A DNA stretch of 64,000 nt from Nodularia spumigena CCY9414. GTDB taxonomy: Bacteria > Cyanobacteriota > Cyanobacteriia > Cyanobacteriales > Nostocaceae. Under the pieces are notes generated by a model. It made no database searches, was not told the DNA's origin, and worked only from the letters and a program-made list of their open reading frames with translations. How positions within the stretch are numbered: the first letter of the stretch is position 1; the number at the start of each line of letters is the position of its first letter. This document shows, one piece after another, positions 55,901 through 62,926 of the stretch. Made by a program: the position numbers and the translations under genes. Where the stretch lies: positions 1,079,366 through 1,143,365 of the forward strand of contig NZ_CP007203.1 of the NCBI RefSeq assembly GCF_000340565.2. The letters are read 5' to 3'.

Positions 55901-56181
55901 AACCTACAGTTAGAGAGGGGGTGATAAATCGTTTTTGGAAGAAGATGGAAGCAAGATTTAGAAACCAAAATTCACCTCAATCCAATCATCAGACAGGAAC
56001 TCAAAAAGCTATTGCTGGTGAAATAGTTCCTAGTTATTCTGAAGATAATAACGATAATCAAAATCAAGAAAAATTACGTTCAGAATTAGCACGGTTAAAA
56101 GAATTGTTTGATAGTAACTTGATTCCTCAAGAATACTATAATATACAAATGCAAAAAATAGTCGAAAAATATCTCACCTAA
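52924..56181 (+). CDS. Tubulin-like GTPase family protein (system gene 2)
   Basis: 1085 residues. The N-terminal part has a nucleotide-binding loop GLGGTGRDVL (21-30), HIDTDKAA, and the tubulin/FtsZ signature CGGTGSGMF (192-200). This fits the Tubulin_2 (PF13809-like) family of large bacterial proteins. A coiled, polar middle region (~390-680) and a second globular region follow. The last ~35 residues (KLRSELARLKELFDSNLIPQ + EYYNIQMQKI) resemble a SHOCT module, often a protein-binding tail. No membrane segment is present. It lies between the VWA gene (16-bp gap) and the MotA/ZorA-like gene (13-bp gap), so co-expression is very likely. Polymerisation is possible but unproven. Confidence 0.85.
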   Translation: MTQASAKQTQYRGINRTICIGLGGTGRDVLMRIRRLIVDRYGDLNNLPIVSFVHIDTDKAATQVTGIRTGSTYHGVDLNFKEAEKVSATMSSHEVTMFVEGLERRSEYSSYGPYDHIGIWFPPQLLRNIKAIEEGAKGIRPVGRLAFFHNYQRIKTVIETAEKRTRGHESFLLTSGLKIEPGLSIFVVGSLCGGTGSGMFLDVAYSLRNIYSEQGARIFGYLVISPELYGNTSNMSANTYAALKELNHYSNPGTEFAACYDIENLSIIKEKRPPFDYAYLLSHQTGSEYEILTQGKLCNVIAHKIALEFSGELGSVIKGNRDNFLQHIIQSDKHPRPNNQRYLTFGLSAIYFPRDTIIQIALTKVSSELVKFWLNGKGQSPDPLNLLEQFLIQHHWQNDLAKRDGLTNKLSESVEESHKTFSNSIKTWQNKLSRLIAECKNKDDRVNIRQQLSGEFYKQFRTVQPGETESNRGYWLTKLIQTAPKIIKELSNNIDDYFIQLLTPIEANFSIKNTRNWLDALQHELQKYQLDLQEKITEFGGMKRLEDVERKWDNAEQIIEELENKLGIPFVNIKNIQFHDECKKVIQEVCKILRHNFELTVVQETLKIVNQLQKHVQDREKQIAAFSSLVEDLQTAYDKEERELKQLNFDEMSGEAIFDTEDIELCYQTMLPENDVRPQLVLASSAPTEETGRGASLAFFLNMERTTHSQLKQEIDLKVDSLFAFRGSNIVTSVIKRFMKKYSSSAGSTRLAQIIQEAQPLLRLNLNDPYFRDDPAKSSKLVGYKDTDESDVREFKKLLTQDLGVSTTVLKAMQADDEILIVNEYAGFPLRLISSLERMRNPYLREQHSPTSFLHNDYRASFPDIIPPDARRMEELEDIFYPCVALELLKENQENQELEFQHYDSFQDSYYTVSLSSHWMEALEDLANNRNMAETLKKILDDAIAQMQNNPHLWENEYLPKLRQFPEKLKKIPEDSPNFPYIQTVYVSPDNIQPTVREGVINRFWKKMEARFRNQNSPQSNHQTGTQKAIAGEIVPSYSEDNNDNQNQEKLRSELARLKELFDSNLIPQEYYNIQMQKIVEKYLT

Positions 56182-56194
56182 TATAGCGTTTTTT

Positions 56195-57883
56195 ATGGGT
56201 AGTTCATATCTACCCACTTTTAACAATCTTCCTGCACTACCAAAGGTAATTTTTATGCCTCCTTTACCACCTTACTTAATTTTTATCACTCTTTTTCTGG
56301 TTGTAATTCCATCTATAGTTACTCTGTTTCTTCGCATATCTCTTTACCGCTATTTGATAGTTTTGACTAATAAAGTTCAAAGATTAATCAAGTCAGGAGT
56401 AAGGGGAGAACAACCGAAAATTGTGCAAACATTAGAGGCTAGATTTCAGCAAGCTAGTAAACAATTAGAACAGGTAAATACAGGAGCATTAATTGATCAA
56501 GTTTATAGTCAGGAAAAAATCAATAGATTTACCTGTGAACAAATAGATTATTTATGTCGTATTCTGCCAAATTTACTGCTATCATTTGGCTTAATGGGTA
56601 CTTTTTTAGGTATTACTATTAATTTATCTACCCTGAGTCAAACGATTAATCACACTAATGCTAGTGATGTTAGTAATTTAGTTTCTGAATTAAACAAACC
56701 ACTCGAAGGAATGAGCATTGCATTTACTACAAGTTTAACAGGATTATTTTTCAGTGCTTTGTTAACAGTAGTCAATTTTATATTTAATAGTGGACTTGCT
56801 AAATATCGCTTGATTAGTTCCTTAGAAGATTATCTAGATAATATTTATCTTCCTGAAGTGCAAGGTGATACCCGTCTTGATAAAATAGTTAATAGAATGG
56901 TATCTCAGCAGGATGAATTTTTAACAAATTTTGGTAAGGTAGTACGAGAAGCTGTAGAACAATCTATGGGCAAGGTAGCACAACAAATTGCTGATGGAAA
57001 TAAAGAAACTACAGATTTAGCTAAACAAGTTTATGAAAGATTTGCTGAAGCTGCTGGAACTATATCTCGTGCTGCTGATGATTTTGAAAATTCCATGACT
57101 GAATTAAAATCAACATCTCAAATATTTAAAGAGTCGGCTGAAACTTTTAATCAAAGTCAGTTTCCTCTCCACTTATCTTTAGCTACAGTCGATTTGAGTA
57201 ATACCCAGCAAAAATTTTCCGAATCAGCAACCAGTTTAGCAGCAACAACTGAATTGATTATAACAGCCTTAATTGGAGTGGAAAATTGTAGTCAGAGTTT
57301 AATTAATTTAGGAGAAGAGATCAAAGGTATTAATCAAAGTTCAATGCAAGTATTAGATTTACATCAAACTAACCAAAATCTTCTGAGTGAAATTATTCCT
57401 CAACTTCACCAAGGAGCTAAAAGTTATGAAAAAGCAGTTAACAAGCTGGATAAATCAGATAAAAAAGTAGCAGAAAAACTGAATAGTTTAGATGAGTTAA
57501 TAACAGGTATTAATCAGTTATTGGAAACCGTGAAAGAATATACAGCAGAAATTAATTTTACAATTGCTAGTGTCTCTAACCAAATAGATGGTAATAATCA
57601 ACAAATTCAAACTTTTTTTAGTAATATTGAAGGCTATGTCCATCAATTTAATGTTGAATTTGCTAAGAAGCAGTTAGATTTGCTTAAATTATTACAAAAT
57701 AATAATTCTCTACTAATTTCTGAGTATCAAACTGTGAATAATACAATGATTCAAGGAATTAATAAACAAACAGGTGTAAATACCAAAGGTTTTCAAGTAG
57801 TTATTGCTCATCTTCAAGAATGTAATAAAAATATTTATGATACAAAAAATTCTATTGTCAGACTTAAACAAGGAGTTGAATAG
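56195..57883 (+). CDS. MotA/TolQ/ZorA-like proton-channel protein with long coiled tail (system gene 3)
   Basis: 562 residues. A first membrane helix at ~27-47 is followed by a cytoplasmic linker. The MotA/ExbB-type pair is at ~122-144 (LPNLLLSFGLMGTFLGITIN) and ~172-197 (GMSIAFTTSLTGLFFSALLT). From ~215 to the end the protein is almost entirely amphipathic helix and coiled coil, which is much longer than in MotA, TolQ or ExbB but like ZorA of the Zorya anti-phage system. Starts at ATG 56195; an ATG at 56258 (MPPLPPYLIF) also fits. A MotB-like gene follows at 57938. Confidence 0.85.
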   Translation: MGSSYLPTFNNLPALPKVIFMPPLPPYLIFITLFLVVIPSIVTLFLRISLYRYLIVLTNKVQRLIKSGVRGEQPKIVQTLEARFQQASKQLEQVNTGALIDQVYSQEKINRFTCEQIDYLCRILPNLLLSFGLMGTFLGITINLSTLSQTINHTNASDVSNLVSELNKPLEGMSIAFTTSLTGLFFSALLTVVNFIFNSGLAKYRLISSLEDYLDNIYLPEVQGDTRLDKIVNRMVSQQDEFLTNFGKVVREAVEQSMGKVAQQIADGNKETTDLAKQVYERFAEAAGTISRAADDFENSMTELKSTSQIFKESAETFNQSQFPLHLSLATVDLSNTQQKFSESATSLAATTELIITALIGVENCSQSLINLGEEIKGINQSSMQVLDLHQTNQNLLSEIIPQLHQGAKSYEKAVNKLDKSDKKVAEKLNSLDELITGINQLLETVKEYTAEINFTIASVSNQIDGNNQQIQTFFSNIEGYVHQFNVEFAKKQLDLLKLLQNNNSLLISEYQTVNNTMIQGINKQTGVNTKGFQVVIAHLQECNKNIYDTKNSIVRLKQGVE

Positions 57884-57937
57884 CTAAATAAATCAGATTG
57901 ATAAGGGATGATTCATTTTCACAAAGGGATTTAACCT

Positions 57938-58672
57938 ATGGCTCGTCGTTCACGCTATACTGAATACAATGAAGATTTAAACGTTTGGCAAGCATTTACA
58001 GATTTGATGTCTAATGCGTTTATGATATTAATCTTATTTTTATTTCTAACTATTATCATCTCACAAATTACCAATAAACCTGCTCCAAATTCAGTTAATT
58101 TAGCTTTGAAAGTCAAAGAATTAGAGCAGCAAGTAAAATATTTACAAACACAAATAAAGCCACAAAAAGAAATAACAGATACACCACCAATCATCATAAT
58201 AAAAGATGAAGGTGATTATAGATTTGCTTCCGGTAGTGCTGACATACCTGAAAAAATGTCAACTTATATATTTAGACAAATAGTACCGGAAATAGAAGCT
58301 AGAACTAAACAATATGGTATTAATGTTGTGGAAATAATTGGACACACTGACGGACAACCGAATGGTAATGTAGCAAGTAATTTAGATGTAAATTTAGAAA
58401 AGGTAGTTGGTGGTAGCTTACCAGTAGGTAAACTACAAGCAGGTTCTAATGCTGATTTGGGCTTGATGCGTGCTTTATCGGTAGTTAAGGTTCTGCATGA
58501 TATCCAAAAAAAAGAAGGTAGACTATCTGGACTATCATTTCGTGCTTATTCTGCGGCACAATTAATATTACCAAATGGACAATTTGCAAGCATAGCGCGT
58601 AAAGAGGATGTAACACGACGACGGATTGAAATCCGCTTTACTCGGTTGGGAGAAGTCAGAGAAGTAAAATAG
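57938..58672 (+). CDS. MotB/ZorB-like stator protein with OmpA domain (system gene 4)
   Basis: 244 residues. The N-terminal part (NVWQAFTDLMSNAFMILILF) places D22 at the start of the single membrane helix, matching the proton-carrying Asp of MotB and ZorB. A short coiled linker leads to an OmpA-like peptidoglycan-binding domain at ~85-240: IIGHTDGQPNG, NADLGLMRALSVVKVL and RRRIEIRF. It should form a 5:2 type ion-driven stator with the product of the gene before it (55-bp gap). ATG start at 57938. No ZorC, ZorD or ZorE homologue follows. Confidence 0.87.
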   Translation: MARRSRYTEYNEDLNVWQAFTDLMSNAFMILILFLFLTIIISQITNKPAPNSVNLALKVKELEQQVKYLQTQIKPQKEITDTPPIIIIKDEGDYRFASGSADIPEKMSTYIFRQIVPEIEARTKQYGINVVEIIGHTDGQPNGNVASNLDVNLEKVVGGSLPVGKLQAGSNADLGLMRALSVVKVLHDIQKKEGRLSGLSFRAYSAAQLILPNGQFASIARKEDVTRRRIEIRFTRLGEVREVK

Positions 58673-58935
58673 CTCAAGGTAAGATTCAATTAACTGACAT
58701 TCATAACTAATATTTGGGGTAATCTTGCCAAAAAAGCTAGCTAATCGAGGTGATGACGAAATAGCTGCAAAATAGGATGTGTGTTTAAAAATTGTTAAGA
58801 TACACTTTAGCGATACGCTAACACGCAGAGATTAAGAGGTGAGAATACTAAATAAACAGAAATGCACGCGGATAATTTTCGGCGCGCATCTGTAGTTTAA
58901 TGTTAAAACATGAGATTTTGGCATGAAGAATGGGG
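58673..58935. other. Gap after the four-gene set
   Basis: 263 bp between convergent genes. I see no strong terminator hairpin after the MotB-like gene and no coding sequence. It contains CTTTAGCGATACGCTAACAC, a small inverted segment. Confidence 0.4.
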
Positions 58936-59175
58936 TTACATCTTACCGTGCTGCATTACTTGTTGCAGATGGTGGCGAACTTCTTGGGCTTGTTCTATTT
59001 CCGATTGTCGCAATTTTTGAAATAATTCAACACAGGGCTGAGAGTTAATTTCCTGTGCATCTTTGATGTAACAATCATAAGCCTTTACTGCTTCAGCTTT
59101 ATTGTGCAATACAGTGATAAAGTCATACTCTAGATTGCTAATTGGTTGTTGAGATTGTCCGTTACCTGTAGTCAT
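58936..59175 (-). CDS. Small ferritin-like helical protein (79 aa)
   Basis: Two long helices: LEYDFITVLHNKAEAVKAYD and VELFQKLRQSEIEQAQEVRH. The second helix contains an ExxH motif (EVRH), and acidic residues line the first, as in half of a ferritin-like four-helix bundle; a dimer could complete the bundle and bind two metals. This is inferred from the pattern. Similar 75-80-residue proteins are common in Nostocales, to my memory. An excellent ribosome site AAGGAG lies 10 bases before the ATG, but it is locked inside an inverted repeat (see 59185-59226). Confidence 0.72.
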   Translation of the reverse strand: MTTGNGQSQQPISNLEYDFITVLHNKAEAVKAYDCYIKDAQEINSQPCVELFQKLRQSEIEQAQEVRHHLQQVMQHGKM

Positions 59176-59184
59176 AAAATTATT

Positions 59185-59226
59185 CTCCTTGAGGTGACTA
59201 ATTAATTTCTACTCATCCTCAAGGAG
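59185..59226 (-). promoter_or_regulatory. Leader hairpin that would hide the ribosome site
   Basis: CTCCTTGAGG (59185-59194) and CCTCAAGGAG (59217-59226) are perfect inverted copies with a 22-base spacer. On the minus-strand mRNA the downstream arm CCTCAAGGAG contains the AAGGAG Shine-Dalgarno sequence of the 79-aa gene. Folding would block translation until temperature, a protein or another RNA opens it. Confidence 0.6.
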
Positions 59227-59541
59227 TTATTCATCTCCCCAGAAGCGGAGGAAAAGATACGCCTAGCAGAACTTCACCACTGTGTTTTAGACCTCATAAC
59301 TATCTACCACCGAGCAGATGTATAAAAATCCTTTAACAGGTAAATTTTAGCTATATTTATCTGTGTTTATCTGTGGTTCATGATTTCTTCATGTAAGTAA
59401 GTCGGCACAAATAAACTTAACTATGTAACAGAATGTAAAAACCCCAAAACTCTTGTGATTGCTTCATTCCACTTCGTTCCATTCGCAATGACATACATTG
59501 AAATTTTCACGCCGACCTACTTACTACACTTGCTGCGAATA
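59227..59541. other. Intergenic region
   Basis: 315 bp between the leader of the 79-aa gene and the 3' end of the PsiE gene. It includes TTTATCTGTGTTTATCTGTGG (dispersed type). No gene is called; the plus-strand frame at 59455 is the antisense shadow of PsiE with no ribosome site. Confidence 0.4.
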
Positions 59542-60051
59542 CTAGCATCCATGCTCATTTTGCCTTTCTATACCTCCTTTATCGGTAATAGGGCAAAACT
59601 TTGTATTAGCACTGATGCAATCCATGTGGGGTGTTTTGGCACATACAAGTAGTAAAGAACCCAAAACAAGTAGCAAACCACAAATTGCTGCTGTTTGTAC
59701 CCAAGAAATCTCCAAAGCTCCGTGAACTACGACTTCCCGGAGTAGAGATACAATTGTCACTTCAACTGCTACCCCCACAGAAATACTATGTTCTTGCAAG
59801 TAAACCATGAGTAACCGAAATAACTCCACCAAAATCAACACAAATAGTATTTTTGCCGTCACCTGTTGATATTCTACTGACTGAATGATGGCTATGAATA
59901 TGCCCCACAATTGTATCAGCATGACGGCGAACAAACCAAAACACAAGACAATCACAATTAAGTCTTGGAAAGCTTCCATGTTGCGAACAATTGTGTGTCT
60001 ATCCAGCCAGCGATCGCAAAATAAAAATCGACTCTTGGAGCGCTTGTACAT
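59542..60051 (-). CDS. PsiE-family (phosphate-starvation-inducible) membrane protein
   Basis: 169 residues with four membrane helices (IVIVLCFGLFAVMLIQLWGI, ILFVLILVELFRLLMVYL, AVEVTIVSLLREVVVHGALE, AAICGLLLVLGSLLLVC). The order and the charged residues in helix 2 and 3 match the PsiE family, named for phosphate-starvation induction in E. coli; the function is unknown. The C-terminal ~30 residues are polar and seem strain-specific. ATG at 60049-60051. The TPR gene lies upstream on the same strand with a 90-bp gap. Confidence 0.8.
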   Translation of the reverse strand: MYKRSKSRFLFCDRWLDRHTIVRNMEAFQDLIVIVLCFGLFAVMLIQLWGIFIAIIQSVEYQQVTAKILFVLILVELFRLLMVYLQEHSISVGVAVEVTIVSLLREVVVHGALEISWVQTAAICGLLLVLGSLLLVCAKTPHMDCISANTKFCPITDKGGIERQNEHGC

Positions 60052-60141
60052 TTACTTTTCCATTCTCATCTGGTCAATTTCAGACCACACCAGCTAGTCC
60101 ACCCATTTATATAATATTACGTAAAATTAAGCGATTGCGCC

Positions 60142-61056
60142 TCAGCGAGGTTGGTAATTTAAATTTTGTGCTTGTCGCCACAATTTTTCGGCATTATTAG
60201 CCCATTGGGGATTACCTTGAACATTATATAAATCTTTGGCATATTGTAATACTTGTACCGCTTCTGCATATTGCTTTTGTGCCATAAAAACTAACCCAGC
60301 ACCATAATAAGCATTGGGATAATTAGGATTAGCTTCGGCTGATTTTCTAAAAGCTGCTAATGCTTCTTTGAGTTGTCCTTGATTAAACCAAATCATGCCG
60401 AGATTGTAATGAGCTTCGGGATATTGGGGATTATTTTTGATGGCTTGAAAAAAGGCATCTCTGGCTTGATTAACTTTACCTTGCTGGAGATAAGACGTTC
60501 CCAGATGGTAGGGAGGTTCTGGGGCATTTTTACTATACTCCATCGCTTTTTTAAAAGATGCGATCGCTCTCTCCCAATCTTGTTGCTGCTGTCGTACCAA
60601 TCCCAAGTTATAGTGAGCAAAACCTAATTTGGGGTCGAGTTCTATGGCTCGTTCTAAGTAATCACTGGCTTGCTGTAAATTACTTCCTTCTAACAACGCT
60701 CCCCCTAAATTCGCAAAGGCTGGGGCAAATTGGGGGTCAGCTTGTGTGGCTTGATAAAAAGCATCAGCCGCAGGCTTTAATTTTCCGGTTTGTCGTAATG
60801 CTAACCCTAAGTTATAATGGGCGGTTGCTAAATTTGGATCTAGCTGAGTTGCTTGCTGAAAAGCGGCGATCGCATCTTGTAGCCTTCCCGCTTGAATTGC
60901 CTGTAAACCTTGGTTTAACCAAGTTGTGGATGTTGGTAAACTATATTGTGCCACTAAGGGAGTAGGGTAACTCGGTGATGGGAAAAGCATACTTTCACCG
61001 AGCATTACCAAACTCACTATCCCGACTATACGATATTTATATAATGGTAATTTCAT
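60142..61056 (-). CDS. Secreted or membrane-tethered TPR protein
   Basis: 304 residues. An N-terminal hydrophobic segment (YRIVGIVSLVMLGESMLF) acts as a signal or anchor. From ~45 to ~290 there are seven TPR units with the usual pattern (AIAAFQQATQLDPNLATAHY, NLGLALRQTGKLKPAADAFY, AIASFKKAMEYSKNAPEPPY). TPRs form a superhelix for protein binding, probably in the periplasm here. Partners are unknown. Length and repeats are regular. It is a common cyanobacterial type, so specific function cannot be inferred. Confidence 0.88.
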   Translation of the reverse strand: MKLPLYKYRIVGIVSLVMLGESMLFPSPSYPTPLVAQYSLPTSTTWLNQGLQAIQAGRLQDAIAAFQQATQLDPNLATAHYNLGLALRQTGKLKPAADAFYQATQADPQFAPAFANLGGALLEGSNLQQASDYLERAIELDPKLGFAHYNLGLVRQQQQDWERAIASFKKAMEYSKNAPEPPYHLGTSYLQQGKVNQARDAFFQAIKNNPQYPEAHYNLGMIWFNQGQLKEALAAFRKSAEANPNYPNAYYGAGLVFMAQKQYAEAVQVLQYAKDLYNVQGNPQWANNAEKLWRQAQNLNYQPR

Positions 61057-61462
61057 TGATTCTCTAACTCACAACATTTTAGTTACGTTTACTTCATGAA
61101 AATTTTTCTCATTCAGCAGGTTTTTACAAAAATTGGTTTTATTTTACAAAACTTTAGCAGAAATCTGACGACAAAATACAAATCGAGTTGCGATCGCTCT
61201 CGGCGTTGGTTCTTTTGACTGGGAATATGATCATCTCCAGGAAGTACCAGATAAAGTTGCTGAACGTGTCCTTCTTAGCAACGGTAAGTAAGATTGAGAT
61301 CAAAGTCTCTTTTGTGCGAGAATCTTGGAGTGGCAGTGACAGTCACTCCAAATTATTTTGGGGACAATTTTTGATGCGGGCGATGGTGTGCAATGAGAAT
61401 TCTCCCGTCTTCTTCTAGAATCATGCCATTTTTTGACTTTGCCATCTATAAAAAACAATATT
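61057..61462. other. Intergenic region with a possible gene fragment
   Basis: 406 bp between divergent genes. A frame without a start codon at 61169-61291 (NTNRVAIALGVGSFDWEYDH..., ending LLSNGK and stop) reads like the tail of a real protein and may be a gene remnant, but I cannot name it. An overlapping frame at 61188 is probably chance. Confidence 0.35.
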
Positions 61463-62707
61463 ATGCTTGATAATATTCGCAGTCTTGGGAATCAATTTTT
61501 TCGGAAGTCGAGAAAAATCAATAATGAACCACTGAATAAAGTAAGTTTAGTTGTCATTATTGTGATTGATATTTTTATATTAATCAATGTTTTTACGGGA
61601 TTGGATGACGTTAGTCGATGGTACATCAGCCCATCACAGGCTTATCCATGTTATTCCCAGTGGCAAAATTATAGGGAAGAAACTAATACCAATAAAGACT
61701 ATGAAATTATCAGCAGTTCATTGTCAGATATAAACAATCAAATCAGTCAAGAGCAAATTTATCAAGAAGTTGAAGAGAGACATTTGGGTAAAGTTTCTCA
61801 AACTTGCTTACAGTATGCCAAATATCAAGATCAAATTAATATCTCCCAAAACCAGCAAATTATCCAAAATATTGTCCAGAAACAAACGCAGGTTAGTCAA
61901 TTTGAACAAAAAAATAGCACCATTCGCGCTCAATATGATTCCACACTTTTAGAAAAAATTGCCGGTCAGTCTCCTGAACAATCAATTAATGTAGTCGGTG
62001 CGGAAAAGGCTAAACAAGAGTTAGATAAAAATAACCAGAAAATTTCTACACTGAAACAGGAAATTTCTAATTTAAAAAATCAACTGGTGACGAAACCAGA
62101 AAGCATTAAATTTTTAGCCTTCCTGCAAAATGATAATAAATTTCAGCCAGTTGAAGTAAATTATCAACAAGCGTCATTTTGGTATCCCAGTATTCAACTG
62201 GCTTTTCAGGCGCTATTTTTGCTTCCACTGATTCTGGTCGCCTTGTCAGTTCACAACTTTACTCAACGCCGAGAATATGGACTGATTTCGCTGATTAGCT
62301 GGCATTTGCTGGTAATCTTTTTTCTACCTCTGATCCTGAAAATCTTTGAATTTCTGCAAGTCGGCATATTATTTACATTTATCTTTGATATTCTTCGCAC
62401 CATTCTCGGTGGTTTGCTTTTCCTGGTCAGTTATGTTTATATCTTGGTAATCCCACTGCTAGGCTTTGTAATTATCCAGCTTTTTCAAAAAGTGATCTTG
62501 AATACTAAAGCGCAGGCGGTGAGGAGAGTTCAAGATTCACGCTGTATTAATTGTGCTAAGAAAATTCGGCATAATGATAAATACTGTCCACATTGTGGTT
62601 ATTATCAATACATTGAATGCGCCAACTGCCATAATCTGACTTACAAGTATTTATCACACTGCCATCATTGTGGCACTTTCCAAGACTCTAGTCACAATCA
62701 CGTCTAA
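61463..62707 (+). CDS. Membrane protein with coiled coil and C-terminal double zinc ribbon
   Basis: 414 residues from the ATG at 61463; a TTG at 61433 would add ten. One N-terminal helix (VSLVVIIVIDIFILINVFTG) is followed by an extended coiled region (~75-215). Three or four further helices come next (LFLLPLILVALSVHNF, LISWHLLVIFFLPLILKIF, TILGGLLFLVSYVYILVIPL). The C-terminus carries paired Cys motifs: CINCAKKIRHNDKYCPHCGY and CANCHNLTYKYLSHCHHCG, two zinc ribbons. No enzyme motif is visible. A conserved cyanobacterial type; function unknown. It precedes the TonB-like gene on the same strand with 220 bp between. Confidence 0.75.
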   Translation: MLDNIRSLGNQFFRKSRKINNEPLNKVSLVVIIVIDIFILINVFTGLDDVSRWYISPSQAYPCYSQWQNYREETNTNKDYEIISSSLSDINNQISQEQIYQEVEERHLGKVSQTCLQYAKYQDQINISQNQQIIQNIVQKQTQVSQFEQKNSTIRAQYDSTLLEKIAGQSPEQSINVVGAEKAKQELDKNNQKISTLKQEISNLKNQLVTKPESIKFLAFLQNDNKFQPVEVNYQQASFWYPSIQLAFQALFLLPLILVALSVHNFTQRREYGLISLISWHLLVIFFLPLILKIFEFLQVGILFTFIFDILRTILGGLLFLVSYVYILVIPLLGFVIIQLFQKVILNTKAQAVRRVQDSRCINCAKKIRHNDKYCPHCGYYQYIECANCHNLTYKYLSHCHHCGTFQDSSHNHV

Positions 62708-62738
62708 GAGGATGTCTGAGAAGTATCAGTTTTATCCA

Positions 62739-62815
62739 GATCCCCCCTTACCCCCCTTAATAAGGGGGGGGAAATTAATCAAAGTCCCCCTTTTTAAGGG
62801 GGATTTAGGGGGATC
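62739..62815. repeat. Dispersed element GATCCCCC ... GGGGGATC
   Basis: About 77 bp with outer arms GATCCCCC / GGGGGATC and inner pairs CCCCCCTTAATAAGGGGGG and CCCCCTTTTTAAGGGGG. It is a typical GATCCCCCTAAATCCCCCTT-type dispersed palindrome of Nostocales, with no coding capacity. Confidence 0.8.
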
Positions 62816-62926
62816 TACAAGTGTTTTATGCAACACGAAAAAGTTTTCAGACACCCTCTAAGATAGAAATTGGATTTTGCAGCATTAATAATCAGCAAAA
62901 TTGCCGAATCATCTTTGGGTTCAAAT

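Noticed and set aside
56195..58672. Flagellar MotAB or ExbBD identity for genes 3 and 4
   Set aside because: Cyanobacteria lack flagella; the long coiled tail of gene 3 and the OmpA domain of gene 4 do not fit ExbB/ExbD, which lacks the OmpA domain.
59455..59652. 65-codon plus-strand frame
   Set aside because: Mostly antisense to the PsiE gene, with no ribosome site.
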